Shown: piece after piece, positions 17,375 to 25,714 of the stretch
Layout of the letters: the number at the start of each line of letters is the position of its first letter
Position numbering within the stretch: the first letter of the stretch is position 1
Assembly (NCBI GenBank): GCA_034408745.1
Contig: JAWXCM010000401.1
Location: forward strand, 15,746 to 79,745
Origin: JAWXCM01 sp034408745
GTDB taxonomy: Bacteria; Acidobacteriota; Terriglobia; Bryobacterales; Bryobacteraceae
Direction of reading: 5' to 3'
DNA length: 64,000 nt
Notes under the pieces: generated by a model
Databases searched by the model: none
The model's input: the letters and a program-made list of their open reading frames with translations, nothing else
Told to the model about the DNA's origin: nothing
Made by a program: the position numbers and the translations under genes

Positions 17375-17439
17375 TGGAGTTATCTTATCCTGCGAACGCT
17401 TTCAGTCATGCGCAGAATGCACCGAAGCGAGGTCGGCGA

Positions 17440-18408
17440 GTGGACATACCGAAAATTATCATCGCGTTTCTGATGGGCGCCGCGGCGCTGGCCGGGCCGT
17501 CGCTCTGGACAATCGGTCCGGTGGTTCTTGAGCCCGGATCGCCGGACAGCTTCGACTCGGTGGCCGTGAAGGATCCGTCGGTGGTTCGGCACGCAGGCCG
17601 GTGGCATGTCTTCTATACGGCTCGGAATCAGACCGATTACACGCTCGGCTATGTCAGTGCGAAGGAGCTGACGGGACTCGGCCGCGCGGAGCGCTTCCCA
17701 CTCACGCAACTGCACGCCAAAAGGGGAAAATACGCTGCCGCGCCGCAGGTATTTTATTTCCGCCCGCACAAAAAATGGTACCTTATTTTCCAGACCGACG
17801 ATTCGAATTACCAGCCCGTTTACTCCAGCACGGCCGACATTTCCGATCCGGCCAGCTGGACCGCGCCGCGTCCGTTGCTGGAGAAGTCCGAACGGGCTAA
17901 GTGGATCGACTTCTGGGTGATCTGCGATGACCGCCGCGCGTACCTGTTCCTGACCCGCGACCATAAAGACGTGGTGGCATGGAGCACGGATCTCGACAGC
18001 TTCCCGTCGGGGTTCGCCGAACCCCGCGCCGTGTTCTCTCCGGTTCACGAGGCCGTTCACGTGTATCGCGAGGCGGGGGGAGGACCACCGCGTTTCGTCA
18101 TGCTGTATGAGCAGCAGGAAGCAGGCGGCCGCCGGCGGTTTGGGCTGGCGCGTTCCGGCCGCCTCGACGGAGACTGGCGCGTCGCCGAGGAGAACTTCGC
18201 CACCGCCGCCCGTTTGTCAGGTAGTCCCGGAAATCGCTGGACCGACGAGGTCTCGCACGGGGAACTTCTCCGTTCCGGCTTTGATGAGCGTCTGGAAATA
18301 CCTGGCAAACAGTGGAAATTTCTAATTCAGGGCATGCGGCGCGACGCGCATTTCGGGGAATATCCGCTGCTGCCCTGGAAACTCGGACTGATTTCGCTGG
18401 GGCGGTGA
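17440..18408 (+). CDS. GH62-like alpha-L-arabinofuranosidase, secreted
   Basis: A 322-residue five-bladed propeller that fits GH62, enzymes that remove arabinofuranosyl side chains from arabinoxylan. Family blocks: VKDPSVVRHAGRWHVFYTA with D45 as likely catalytic base, AAPQVFYFRPHKKWYLIFQ, KWIDFWVICDDRRAYLF with the acidic modulator, FEA-like VHVYRE, and WTDEVSHGELLRSG carrying the acid residue. The start is GTG 17440, giving a signal peptide (KIIIAFLMGAAALAG) and a GAGG ribosome site; the longer ORF from 17374 would precede it with a polar, non-signal stretch. Hydrolase function is inferred from family motifs. Confidence 0.8.
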   Translation: MDIPKIIIAFLMGAAALAGPSLWTIGPVVLEPGSPDSFDSVAVKDPSVVRHAGRWHVFYTARNQTDYTLGYVSAKELTGLGRAERFPLTQLHAKRGKYAAAPQVFYFRPHKKWYLIFQTDDSNYQPVYSSTADISDPASWTAPRPLLEKSERAKWIDFWVICDDRRAYLFLTRDHKDVVAWSTDLDSFPSGFAEPRAVFSPVHEAVHVYREAGGGPPRFVMLYEQQEAGGRRRFGLARSGRLDGDWRVAEENFATAARLSGSPGNRWTDEVSHGELLRSGFDERLEIPGKQWKFLIQGMRRDAHFGEYPLLPWKLGLISLGR

Positions 18409-18453
18409 TCCGGCGATCCCTGTGCCGTGTTCATCATCCCTGCGACGCCATTC

Positions 18454-20295
18454 TTAGCCGATTGCCTGCGTGACAGAAGAGCCGCTCCGCGCCAGTTCCT
18501 GATCCTTGTACTGCAGCTGGTAGAGCTTCCAGTAAATGCCGCGCATCGACAGCAGCTCCTGGTGCGTGCCGACCTCTCGAAGCTGCCCTTTGTGCATCAC
18601 AAAAATGCGGTCGGCGCGCTGGATGGTGGACAAGCGATGTGCAATGACGATACTTGTGCGGCCCTCGACAAGGTGATTCAGCGCGTCGCGAACACGGAGC
18701 TCCGTTTCCGTGTCGACGCTTGATGTCGCTTCGTCGAGGATGAGAATTTTCGGATCGTGCGCCAGCGCCCGGGCGAAGCTGATGAGCTGCTTCTGACCTG
18801 TGGAGAAACCCGCGCCGCGTTCGCGCATCGTGGTCTCGAAACCTTCAGGCAGGCTCTCGATGTAGGGTTTCAAATTGACACGCTCTGCCGAACGCACCAT
18901 CTGCTCGTCGGTAATGCCCGGCGTCCCAAGACGAATGTTGCTCGAGACCGTTCCGGTGAACAGGTATGGGTCCTGCAGCACGATGCTGAACGTTCGGCGG
19001 AGCTCGTGCAGATCGTACTCCCGGATATCGATGCCGCCGATTCGAATCGATCCGCGCTGGACGTCGTAAAACCGCAGCAGCAGATTGGTCAGTGTGGTCT
19101 TGCCGGCGCCGGTGTGTCCGACGACTGCGATCGTCTCCCCGGGGTCAATGCGAAAGCTCACGTCGCGCAGTATCCAGTCCGGTTCGTTATAGGCGAACCA
19201 CACCTGATCGAACTCGATGGCACCTGCCACCACCGGCCGCGGCTGGGGCGGACTGGTGATGTGGGCCGGGGTGTCGAGCAGCTTGAAAATACGCTCTGCC
19301 GCGGACATGGCGGCCTGCAGGATGTTGTACTTCTCGCTCAGGTCCTGAATCGGGCGGAAGAATCGCATTCCGTACTGGAAGAACGCGATCAGGATGCCGA
19401 TGGTCAGCGCGCCAGTGGTGATTCGAAAGCCGCCCCACGCCAGCATTGCCGCGAGCGAGAGCATGCTGAGGAACTCGACGACAGGGTAAAACCAGCCGTA
19501 CGCGGTGATGGAATCTTTGTAGGCGTCCATATGCGTCCGGTTGATCTCGCCGAACTCCTCCTGGCTGCGGCTCTCGCGGTTGAAAAGTTGCAGGACGCTG
19601 ATTCCGGCGATGTGCTCCTGCAGGTAGGCATTGATTCGCGCCACCGCGATCCGAATGCGGCGGTAGCTCTGCGCGACGCTGCTTCGGAACCGCATGGTGG
19701 CGTAAATTACGGCTGGCATTACAACGAGCGCGATCACCGTCATAGACGGGCTCATCTGGAACATCGCGAATACCACGAAGCTCAGTACCAGCAGGTCGCC
19801 GATGACGGTCACGAGGCCCGAACTGAACAGTTCGTTCAGCACGTCGACGTCGGTGGTCACGCGCGTGATCAGGCGGCCCACCGGGTTTCGGTCAAAGTAC
19901 TGGACGTCGAGTTGCTGGAGGCGCGCCATCAGATCGCGCCGCAGGTCGAACATGGCTCGCTGCCCGGTCCACTGCATCAGGTAGGTCTGGCCAAACTCGA
20001 GGAAAAGGCTAAGCGCGATCGCTACCAGATACAGCACTGAAATCAACCTGAGCCCGGCCCACGGGTCGGGTGACAGCCACGGGTCGAGGAGCGTTGCCAC
20101 CGGTGCTCCCGCCGGCGGTGCCAGGTACCGGTCGACCGCCGTTTTCACCAGCAGCGGTCCGCAAATCTGTACCACCGAGTTCAGGGCCAGCAAAACGAGC
20201 GAGATTGCCACCGACCCCCAGTACGGCCAGAGATAGGCGAACATCCGGCGCATCAGCCGGGAATCATAGACTTTGCCGCTTACTTCCTCTTCCAC
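18454..20295 (-). CDS. ABC exporter half-transporter (permease plus ATPase)
   Basis: An ABC-B-type fusion: six membrane helices in residues about 20-320, then the ATPase with Walker A (VGHTGAGKTT), Q loop (IVLQDPYLFTG), Walker B (ILILDEATSSVD) and H loop (IVIAHRLS). The signature motif is FSTGQ instead of LSGGQ, common in the EcoMdlB-like group. It probably works as a homodimer exporting lipid, peptide or drug-like molecules. The ORF can extend to a TTG at 20349, but that would overlap the operator-like palindrome; family members start near VEEEVSGKVYDSRLM, so GTG 20293-20295 is preferred. Confidence 0.85.
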   Translation of the reverse strand: MEEEVSGKVYDSRLMRRMFAYLWPYWGSVAISLVLLALNSVVQICGPLLVKTAVDRYLAPPAGAPVATLLDPWLSPDPWAGLRLISVLYLVAIALSLFLEFGQTYLMQWTGQRAMFDLRRDLMARLQQLDVQYFDRNPVGRLITRVTTDVDVLNELFSSGLVTVIGDLLVLSFVVFAMFQMSPSMTVIALVVMPAVIYATMRFRSSVAQSYRRIRIAVARINAYLQEHIAGISVLQLFNRESRSQEEFGEINRTHMDAYKDSITAYGWFYPVVEFLSMLSLAAMLAWGGFRITTGALTIGILIAFFQYGMRFFRPIQDLSEKYNILQAAMSAAERIFKLLDTPAHITSPPQPRPVVAGAIEFDQVWFAYNEPDWILRDVSFRIDPGETIAVVGHTGAGKTTLTNLLLRFYDVQRGSIRIGGIDIREYDLHELRRTFSIVLQDPYLFTGTVSSNIRLGTPGITDEQMVRSAERVNLKPYIESLPEGFETTMRERGAGFSTGQKQLISFARALAHDPKILILDEATSSVDTETELRVRDALNHLVEGRTSIVIAHRLSTIQRADRIFVMHKGQLREVGTHQELLSMRGIYWKLYQLQYKDQELARSGSSVTQAIG

Positions 20296-20343
20296 TCCTT
20301 TGAGTGTAGCCGCCCTGTCCGATGAGGGGGCTTTGCAACGTAC

Positions 20344-20374
20344 TTGCAAATCGTTTGCATAAACATGCTATCAT
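20344..20374 (+). promoter_or_regulatory. Putative promoter and operator of the TonB receptor gene
   Basis: TGCAAA-TCG-TTTGCA (20345-20359) is a perfect inverted repeat with an extra TTGCAA just upstream. TATCAT at 20369-20374 could be a -10 box, and TTGCAA at 20344-20349 a -35 with 19-base spacing. The palindrome would then sit across the -35 region of the receptor gene, as expected for a repressor, and it also lies at the start of the divergent ABC exporter gene. Confidence 0.45.
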
Positions 20375-20407
20375 CTTCTTTCAGGCAACAGGGGTTGAGA
20401 ACGCCTG

Positions 20408-22783
20408 ATGAAAGCGAGTTTCCTGAATCAAATGCGTGCGAATGAGCTGTTTAAGATCGTCGGCACGAGTTCTTGCGGAGTACTCCTTGCCATCTTAGTT
20501 GCAGCCTCGGCACAGAAGTCATTTGCCGAGCCGCTCGACCCGGCGCTGACCGGAGTCGTGACTGACGCCACCGGAAGCCCCGTTGAAGGCGCCCGTCTGA
20601 CCGCCGGCACAGACGGTAAAAGCTCCGCTTATGCGACTGTTTCCGGCCCAGGTGGCAGGTTCTTCCTGCCCATGAAGCCGGGCTCGTACACGCTTCGAAT
20701 CTCCGCCGAAGGCTTCCAGGAATCGCGGCGAAGCGTGAATTCGGCTGATCTGGGTGGCGCAGCAGTTGCAGTGGTATTGCAGGTAGCGTCACACTCAGAG
20801 GTGCTGACCGTCAGCGATACAGTTTCGGCGCCGACAGTCGCGAGCTCCGCTTTGCGTGTGCCCACGGCGCTCGTCGACGTGCCGCAGGCTGTGTCCATCA
20901 TTACGGGTCAGGTGATCCGCGATCAGGCGATGCTGAGCATGGCTGACGTGGTGCGATACGTACCTGGGATCACGATGGCTGCCGGCGAGGGCCACCGCGA
21001 CGCCCCCGTAATCCGAGGCAATGCAACCACTTCAGACTTTTATGTAAACGGCGTACGAGATGACGTACAGTATTATCGGGATTTGTACAACGTAGAACGC
21101 GTGGAGGCGGTGAAAGGCGCGAACGCCCTGACCTTCGGTCGCGGAGGCGGTGGCGGCGTCATCAATCGGGTCAGCAAAGATGCCAGCTTCCTGCCCTCGC
21201 AGGAGATCCGAATCCAGGGCGGCTCCTTCGGCAACAAACGCATCAGCTCAGATTTAGGGTACGGCTTCGGCCAGCGCGTCGCAGTCCGCCTCAACACGAT
21301 GTATGAAAACTCAGACAGCTTCCGTCGCCACTGGAATGTCGAGCGCTACGGAATCGCACCCGCTGTATCGATTCGCGTGACCGAGACGACCCAGGTCCGC
21401 CTCAACTACGAGCGTTTCCATGACGGCCGAACGGTCGACCGCGGCATTCCCTCGTTTGCCGGCCTGCCCGCACCTGCCGACCGGCGCACGTTTTTCGGCG
21501 ACCCCGACGACAGCCACGCCAGCGCCGGAGTGCACGTCGGCTCCGCTGTCGTCGAGCATCAGTTCTCTCGTTTCAACCTCCGCAACAGCACGGTAACCGG
21601 GGATTACGACAAGTTCTACAAGAACGTTCTGCCAGGGGCCGTCAATGCGAGTCTCACGCAGGTCAGCCTGACCGGCTACAACAACTTGACCCTTCGCCGT
21701 AACCTGTTCAACCAGACGGATCTGACTGGTATCGTCCAGACTGGGATGCTGCGTCACACAGTCCTGATCGGCAGTGAGGTGGGGCGCCAGCGCTCCATCA
21801 ACTACCGCCAGACCGCCTACTTCGGCAACGCAACCACGCTGAGCGTGCCTTTCGCTTCGCCTGCGGTTCCCGATTCCGGCGTCAGCTTCCGGCAGGCGGC
21901 AACCGATGCCGACAACCAGGCCGTAAATCACGTCGGCGCAGTTTTCGTGCAGGATCAAATCGAACTGTCGCGTTTCATTCAGGTCGTCGCCGGTTTCCGT
22001 TATGATTACTTCTCCATCGACTTCCTGAACCATCGCAACAGCGAACGCCTCGGGCGCCAGGATCACATGGTGTCGCCCCGAGCCGGCCTGATTCTGAAAC
22101 CCAGAGCAAACGTCTCCGTGTATGGGAGCTACAGCGTGTCGTACCTGCCCAGTTCGGGCGACCAGTTCTCCTCACTGACCGCGACCCAGCAGACCCTCAG
22201 GCCCGAGCGGTTCCGCAACTACGAAACCGGCGTCAAGTGGGACGCGAGCCGCAACCTGTCGTTTACGGCAGCGCTGTACCGGCTGGACCGAACCAACACC
22301 ACGGCGCGCGATCCGAATGACCCGGCACGCATCGTGCAGACGGGCAGCCAGCGGTCAAATGGCGCGGAGATCGGAATCAACGGCAGCGTCACGCGGCGCT
22401 GGCTGGTGGTCGGCGGCTACGCCTGGCAGGACGCCTCCGTGTCCAGCGCGACGACCGCGGCCGCGCAGGGCGCTCGAGTCGCCCTGGTACCCCGGCATTC
22501 CGTGTCGCTCTGGAACAACTATAAGGTGACGTCGAGGCTGGGGGCCGGCCTCGGGGTGGTGCAGCAGGGTAGCCTGTTCACCGGCATCGACAACACGGTA
22601 CGCTTGCCGAGTTTCACCCGCGTCGACACGGCGGTTTTCTACAGCGTGACGGAGAATATCCGGTTGCAGGCCAACATGGAGAATCTGACTGATCGCCGCT
22701 ACTACCCGACCGCGCACAGCAACAACAACATCATCCCCGGATCGCCCCGGGTGTTGAAGGTTGGACTGACGGCGCGGTTCTGA
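20408..22783 (+). CDS. TonB-dependent siderophore receptor with CarboxypepD_reg domain
   Basis: A 791-residue outer-membrane receptor. After a signal segment (CGVLLAILVAASAQKSFA) comes a carboxypeptidase-regulatory-like domain (residues about 45-125: TGVVTDATGSPVEGARL), then a plug domain (VPQAVSIITGQVIRDQ, VRYVPGITMAAG, VIRGNATTSDFYVNGVRDD) and a 22-strand barrel ending in a C-terminal Phe (KVGLTARF). The plug is of the catecholate-siderophore class (Fiu/FhuE-like). It should import ferric siderophores using TonB energy. The extra N-terminal domain is usual for Acidobacteria and Bacteroidetes. No TonB or exbBD is in the window. Confidence 0.88.
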   Translation: MKASFLNQMRANELFKIVGTSSCGVLLAILVAASAQKSFAEPLDPALTGVVTDATGSPVEGARLTAGTDGKSSAYATVSGPGGRFFLPMKPGSYTLRISAEGFQESRRSVNSADLGGAAVAVVLQVASHSEVLTVSDTVSAPTVASSALRVPTALVDVPQAVSIITGQVIRDQAMLSMADVVRYVPGITMAAGEGHRDAPVIRGNATTSDFYVNGVRDDVQYYRDLYNVERVEAVKGANALTFGRGGGGGVINRVSKDASFLPSQEIRIQGGSFGNKRISSDLGYGFGQRVAVRLNTMYENSDSFRRHWNVERYGIAPAVSIRVTETTQVRLNYERFHDGRTVDRGIPSFAGLPAPADRRTFFGDPDDSHASAGVHVGSAVVEHQFSRFNLRNSTVTGDYDKFYKNVLPGAVNASLTQVSLTGYNNLTLRRNLFNQTDLTGIVQTGMLRHTVLIGSEVGRQRSINYRQTAYFGNATTLSVPFASPAVPDSGVSFRQAATDADNQAVNHVGAVFVQDQIELSRFIQVVAGFRYDYFSIDFLNHRNSERLGRQDHMVSPRAGLILKPRANVSVYGSYSVSYLPSSGDQFSSLTATQQTLRPERFRNYETGVKWDASRNLSFTAALYRLDRTNTTARDPNDPARIVQTGSQRSNGAEIGINGSVTRRWLVVGGYAWQDASVSSATTAAAQGARVALVPRHSVSLWNNYKVTSRLGAGLGVVQQGSLFTGIDNTVRLPSFTRVDTAVFYSVTENIRLQANMENLTDRRYYPTAHSNNNIIPGSPRVLKVGLTARF

Positions 22784-22890
22784 TTACCGCGCCAGTCTCA
22801 CAGTCGCGCTGGAAAATTAGTCACGTCCTCAGGCAGGTTGGGTGCATCTGCTACTCTGTGTCAGTCTGTACGGTTTGACCAGAAGATCGA

Positions 22891-24408
22891 ATGGAAACAG
22901 CCTGCCTACGGCACACAGATCTGCCTCACACTTCCAGACTGTTTAAGGACTTCCTCTATTCTTACCACCGGGTAGAGCGATTCTATACTGCTCCGCCTTC
23001 TACCGGCTATCCCGAAGAGCGTAGGGCGGCCCTGGTTGCGGCGCTTCGTCTGCAGAACTCGAACGAAGCCGCGCTGGAACGGCTTTCCGAGCCGGGCGCG
23101 GTAACCGTCGTCACAGGCCAGCAGGTCGGCCTCTTCAGCGGACCCGCGTACACCATCTATAAGGCTTTAACCGCTGCACGCATCGCGCAGGACCTCACTT
23201 CTCGCGGACGCCCGGCGGTTCCTGTTTTCTGGCTCGCGACCGAGGATCATGACTGGCCCGAAGTCGACCACGTTTACATGTTCGACGGCGCACGGCAACC
23301 GCTGAAGCTCCAGGTGCAGGCGGAACGCAGCGGGGGTATTCCGGTGGGCAGCATTCGCCCCGTTGCCTGGCCGGTCGACGAGTTGCGAGCGGCTTTTCGG
23401 GACCTGCCCTATTGCGAAGAGGTTTGCGACCTGGTTGCCGAAACCCATCCGCAGGGCGCGACCATGGGCGAGGCCTTCCGCGCTCTGCTCGAACGTCTTC
23501 TCAAGCCGTGGGGCTTTCTTTTCCTCGACCCCCTTCATCCTGCGATTAGGCAAATTGCGGCACCGATTCTGAGCCGCGCGGTTCGAATCGGCACCGATCT
23601 CAACAAATTGCTGCTGGAGCGCAACCGCGAACTTGAAGCAGCCGGGTATCACGCGCAGGTCCATGTCGACGCCCGAACCTCGCTGTTTTTTGTGCTGCAG
23701 GACGGGCGCCGAGTCCCGCTCCGCGAGGCGAATGCGTCGGTGGAGGAACTGGCCAACCGGGCCGAAATCCTGTCACCCAACGCGCTTCTGCGCCCCGTAG
23801 TTCAGGATTTCATCATGCCGACCGCGGCCTATGTCGGCGGTCCCGCGGAACTGGCCTACTTCGCGCAGTCCCAGGTGCTGTATGAGCGGCTTTTGGGGCA
23901 CATGCCGCGCGTCGTGTCGCGCACCGGATTCACGCTCATCGACACCCGTACCGGCAAACTGATGGACCGGTATGACATGAAGCTGCCCGATTTCTTCAAT
24001 GGAGAAGCGTCGCTGCGGGAGCGGATCGCGGCCACTCTGGTGCCTTCGGGTCTGCAGGAGCAGTTCGACGAAGCCACCTCGGCTACTACGGCGACCCTCG
24101 ACCGCCTGCATCGTTCGGTTTCCGCCTTCGATCCTACGCTTGGTGCGTCGCTGGAAAAGAGCAGGGCGAAAATCCTGCATCAGTTCCATAAAGCGCAAAG
24201 CAAAGTGGCGCGCGGGTTGATGCAGCGCGACGATCGCGCCGGGGCAGAAGCCACATGGCTGTACAATGCTCTGTATCCGCAGAAGCATCTGCAGGAGCGG
24301 TTCTACAGCATTCTTCCCTTTCTGGCGCTGCACGGGCCGGATCTGCTGGACCGGCTCTACGAGCATGTTCACATGGACTGCCCGGATCACGTGCTGCTTC
24401 CGGTCTGA
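22891..24408 (+). CDS. bshC: Bacillithiol biosynthesis cysteine-adding enzyme BshC
   Basis: A 505-residue BshC, which adds cysteine to glucosaminyl-malate in the last step of bacillithiol synthesis. The Rossmann-like core is clear: VTVVTGQQVGLFSGPAYTIYK, VPVFWLATEDHDWPEVDHV, GFLFLDPLHP, and FIMPTAAYVGGPAELAYFAQ, followed by the C-terminal coiled coil (LDRLHRSVSAFDPTLGASLEKSRAKI). Length is near the family's usual 530-540. bshA and bshB are not in the window. DinB-type thiol transferases, which use bacillithiol in Firmicutes, occur nearby as a fusion and a remnant. Downstream, the aldolase gene starts 8 bases after the stop. Confidence 0.92.
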   Translation: METACLRHTDLPHTSRLFKDFLYSYHRVERFYTAPPSTGYPEERRAALVAALRLQNSNEAALERLSEPGAVTVVTGQQVGLFSGPAYTIYKALTAARIAQDLTSRGRPAVPVFWLATEDHDWPEVDHVYMFDGARQPLKLQVQAERSGGIPVGSIRPVAWPVDELRAAFRDLPYCEEVCDLVAETHPQGATMGEAFRALLERLLKPWGFLFLDPLHPAIRQIAAPILSRAVRIGTDLNKLLLERNRELEAAGYHAQVHVDARTSLFFVLQDGRRVPLREANASVEELANRAEILSPNALLRPVVQDFIMPTAAYVGGPAELAYFAQSQVLYERLLGHMPRVVSRTGFTLIDTRTGKLMDRYDMKLPDFFNGEASLRERIAATLVPSGLQEQFDEATSATTATLDRLHRSVSAFDPTLGASLEKSRAKILHQFHKAQSKVARGLMQRDDRAGAEATWLYNALYPQKHLQERFYSILPFLALHGPDLLDRLYEHVHMDCPDHVLLPV

Positions 24409-24416
24409 GAAAATCG

Positions 24417-25184
24417 ATGCGAATCAATTCCGTTAAAGCAGCCCTCAAGGAGGGCAAGGTTCAGCTTGGGTGTGCGTTTGCGCAACTGCGTTCGCCGGAA
24501 ATTCCGCGAATTCTGAAATCCGCCGGATTCCACTGGGCATTTATCGACATGGAGCACGGCAATTTCGATCTGGAAACCGTGCAGGATATTTGCCGCGTTT
24601 CCTCCCTGATCGGCTTTTGTCCCGTGGTGCGCGTGCCCGATCTGCAGTATCACCTGGTGGCGCGGGCGCTGGACGTCGGTGCCGAAGGGATTCTGTTTCC
24701 TCGGGTGGAATCGCCGGAATTGCTGGAGAAAGCGATTCGCTGGGTGAAGTTCCCGCCGGAAGGCGACCGCGGCTTTGGGCTGACGTCCGCGGCCGTGAAT
24801 TACGAGCAGGCGACACTGCCTCAAATTGCCGACCATATCAATAAAAACACGTTGATTGTCACGCAAATCGAGACCCAGCGGGCCGTCGATGCGCGTGAGG
24901 AATTGCTCTCGGTGCCGGGGCTCGACGCGCTGCTTGTTGGTCCGGCCGACCTGTCGTTCTCGCTCGGTGTGCCGGGTGAGTTCCAGCACCCGAAGATGGT
25001 GGCTGCGATGGAGTCGCTGATAGAAACCTGCAACCGCCATGGTGTGGCTCCTGGAACGCAGGCTCGATCCCTGGGTCTGGCGAAATTCTGGCGCGACCGG
25101 GGCATGCGATTCCTGGGCTGCAGCAGCGAGACCGGAATGATGCTGGAGAAGGCGACGGAGATCGCATCGGCACTCCTGTCCTGA
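24417..25184 (+). CDS. HpcH/HpaI-family aldolase
   Basis: A 255-residue class II-type aldolase of the HpcH/HpaI family, which cleaves or forms 2-keto-3-deoxy or 4-hydroxy-2-keto acids using a divalent metal. Motifs: AFIDMEHGNFDLETVQ, PVVRVPD, GILFPRVES (metal-binding Glu), IETQRAVD and DALLVGPADLSFSLG. The start at ATG 24417 follows the bshC stop by 8 bases, so they are co-transcribed. The longer ORF upstream is an out-of-frame shadow of bshC. A role in sugar-acid degradation would fit the uronate enzymes elsewhere in the window, but that is inference. Confidence 0.88.
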   Translation: MRINSVKAALKEGKVQLGCAFAQLRSPEIPRILKSAGFHWAFIDMEHGNFDLETVQDICRVSSLIGFCPVVRVPDLQYHLVARALDVGAEGILFPRVESPELLEKAIRWVKFPPEGDRGFGLTSAAVNYEQATLPQIADHINKNTLIVTQIETQRAVDAREELLSVPGLDALLVGPADLSFSLGVPGEFQHPKMVAAMESLIETCNRHGVAPGTQARSLGLAKFWRDRGMRFLGCSSETGMMLEKATEIASALLS

Positions 25185-25222
25185 GTCCTGTTATGATGGC
25201 AGTGCGTTAGTTCACCCCGTGT

Positions 25223-25309
25223 GCCGGAGTGGCGGAATGGCAGACGCAGCAGACTCAAAATCTGCCAAGGTACTCCCTTGTGTGGGTTCAAGTCCCACCT
25301 CCGGCACCA
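25223..25309 (+). tRNA. tRNA-Leu (anticodon CAA)
   Basis: An 87-base tRNA with a 7-bp acceptor stem GCCGGAG/CTCCGGC, the anticodon stem GCAGA/TCTGC with loop CTCAAAA (anticodon CAA, reads UUG), a long class II variable arm (CAAGG/CCTTG) and the T arm GTGGG TTCAAGT CCCAC. The discriminator A and CCA are encoded. The long variable arm fits Leu. Confidence 0.96.
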
Positions 25310-25589
25310 ACTCAACCCTGTACATCTGTGCGGAACAGGTGTCCTGAATTCCTAACTCGCGCGCCCTTGTCGCATGAGTTCCCGCCTCACCGGACGCCTT
25401 GAGCCAGGCGACAACATCGGCGTCAAGCCGGATTGTCAGACTCGTTTTCTTCGGGCGGTAGAACTTCCCTATGACGTGGTCGGGTGGTATCTCCCGAACC
25501 TCAGGGATATCGGACAGGTCAATGTCCTGGTCCCGCTGGTTCGCAATAGCCAGCAGGTCTTTTTGTTGCTGTTCAGAGAGCCTGGACAT
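25310..25589 (-). pseudogene. BrnA-like antitoxin fragment running into tRNA-Leu
   Basis: From ATG 25587-25589 the minus strand reads a BrnA-like antitoxin: DIDLSDIPEVREIPPDHV, then FYRPKKTSLTIRLDADVVAWLK, the ribbon-helix-helix strand and helix of this family. The remaining helix, usually GYQTRINALLR, is replaced by a degenerate AGTHATRARELGI and the frame then continues antisense through the tRNA to 25212, which is not meaningful protein. No BrnT toxin gene lies next to it. It is probably a decayed or truncated antitoxin. A functional short antitoxin cannot be excluded. Confidence 0.55.
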
Positions 25590-25714
25590 AAAGATTCCTT
25601 TCCTGTGAAGTTGCGCGGCGAGTGCTTTCTTACATCACTTCGCTCTCCTCCAGGATACCCTCGCCTCAAGGGGTAAGGTAGATTCATGCAACTCGCCTGA
25701 GGCCACCTCAGTAC

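Noticed and set aside
18757..20040. Plus-strand ORF of 427 codons over the ABC exporter
   Set aside because: Antisense shadow of a high-GC gene; no domain pattern.
25212..25309. C-terminal GLEPTQGS-like tail of the BrnA-like ORF
   Set aside because: It is the antisense translation of tRNA-Leu, a well-known annotation artefact.
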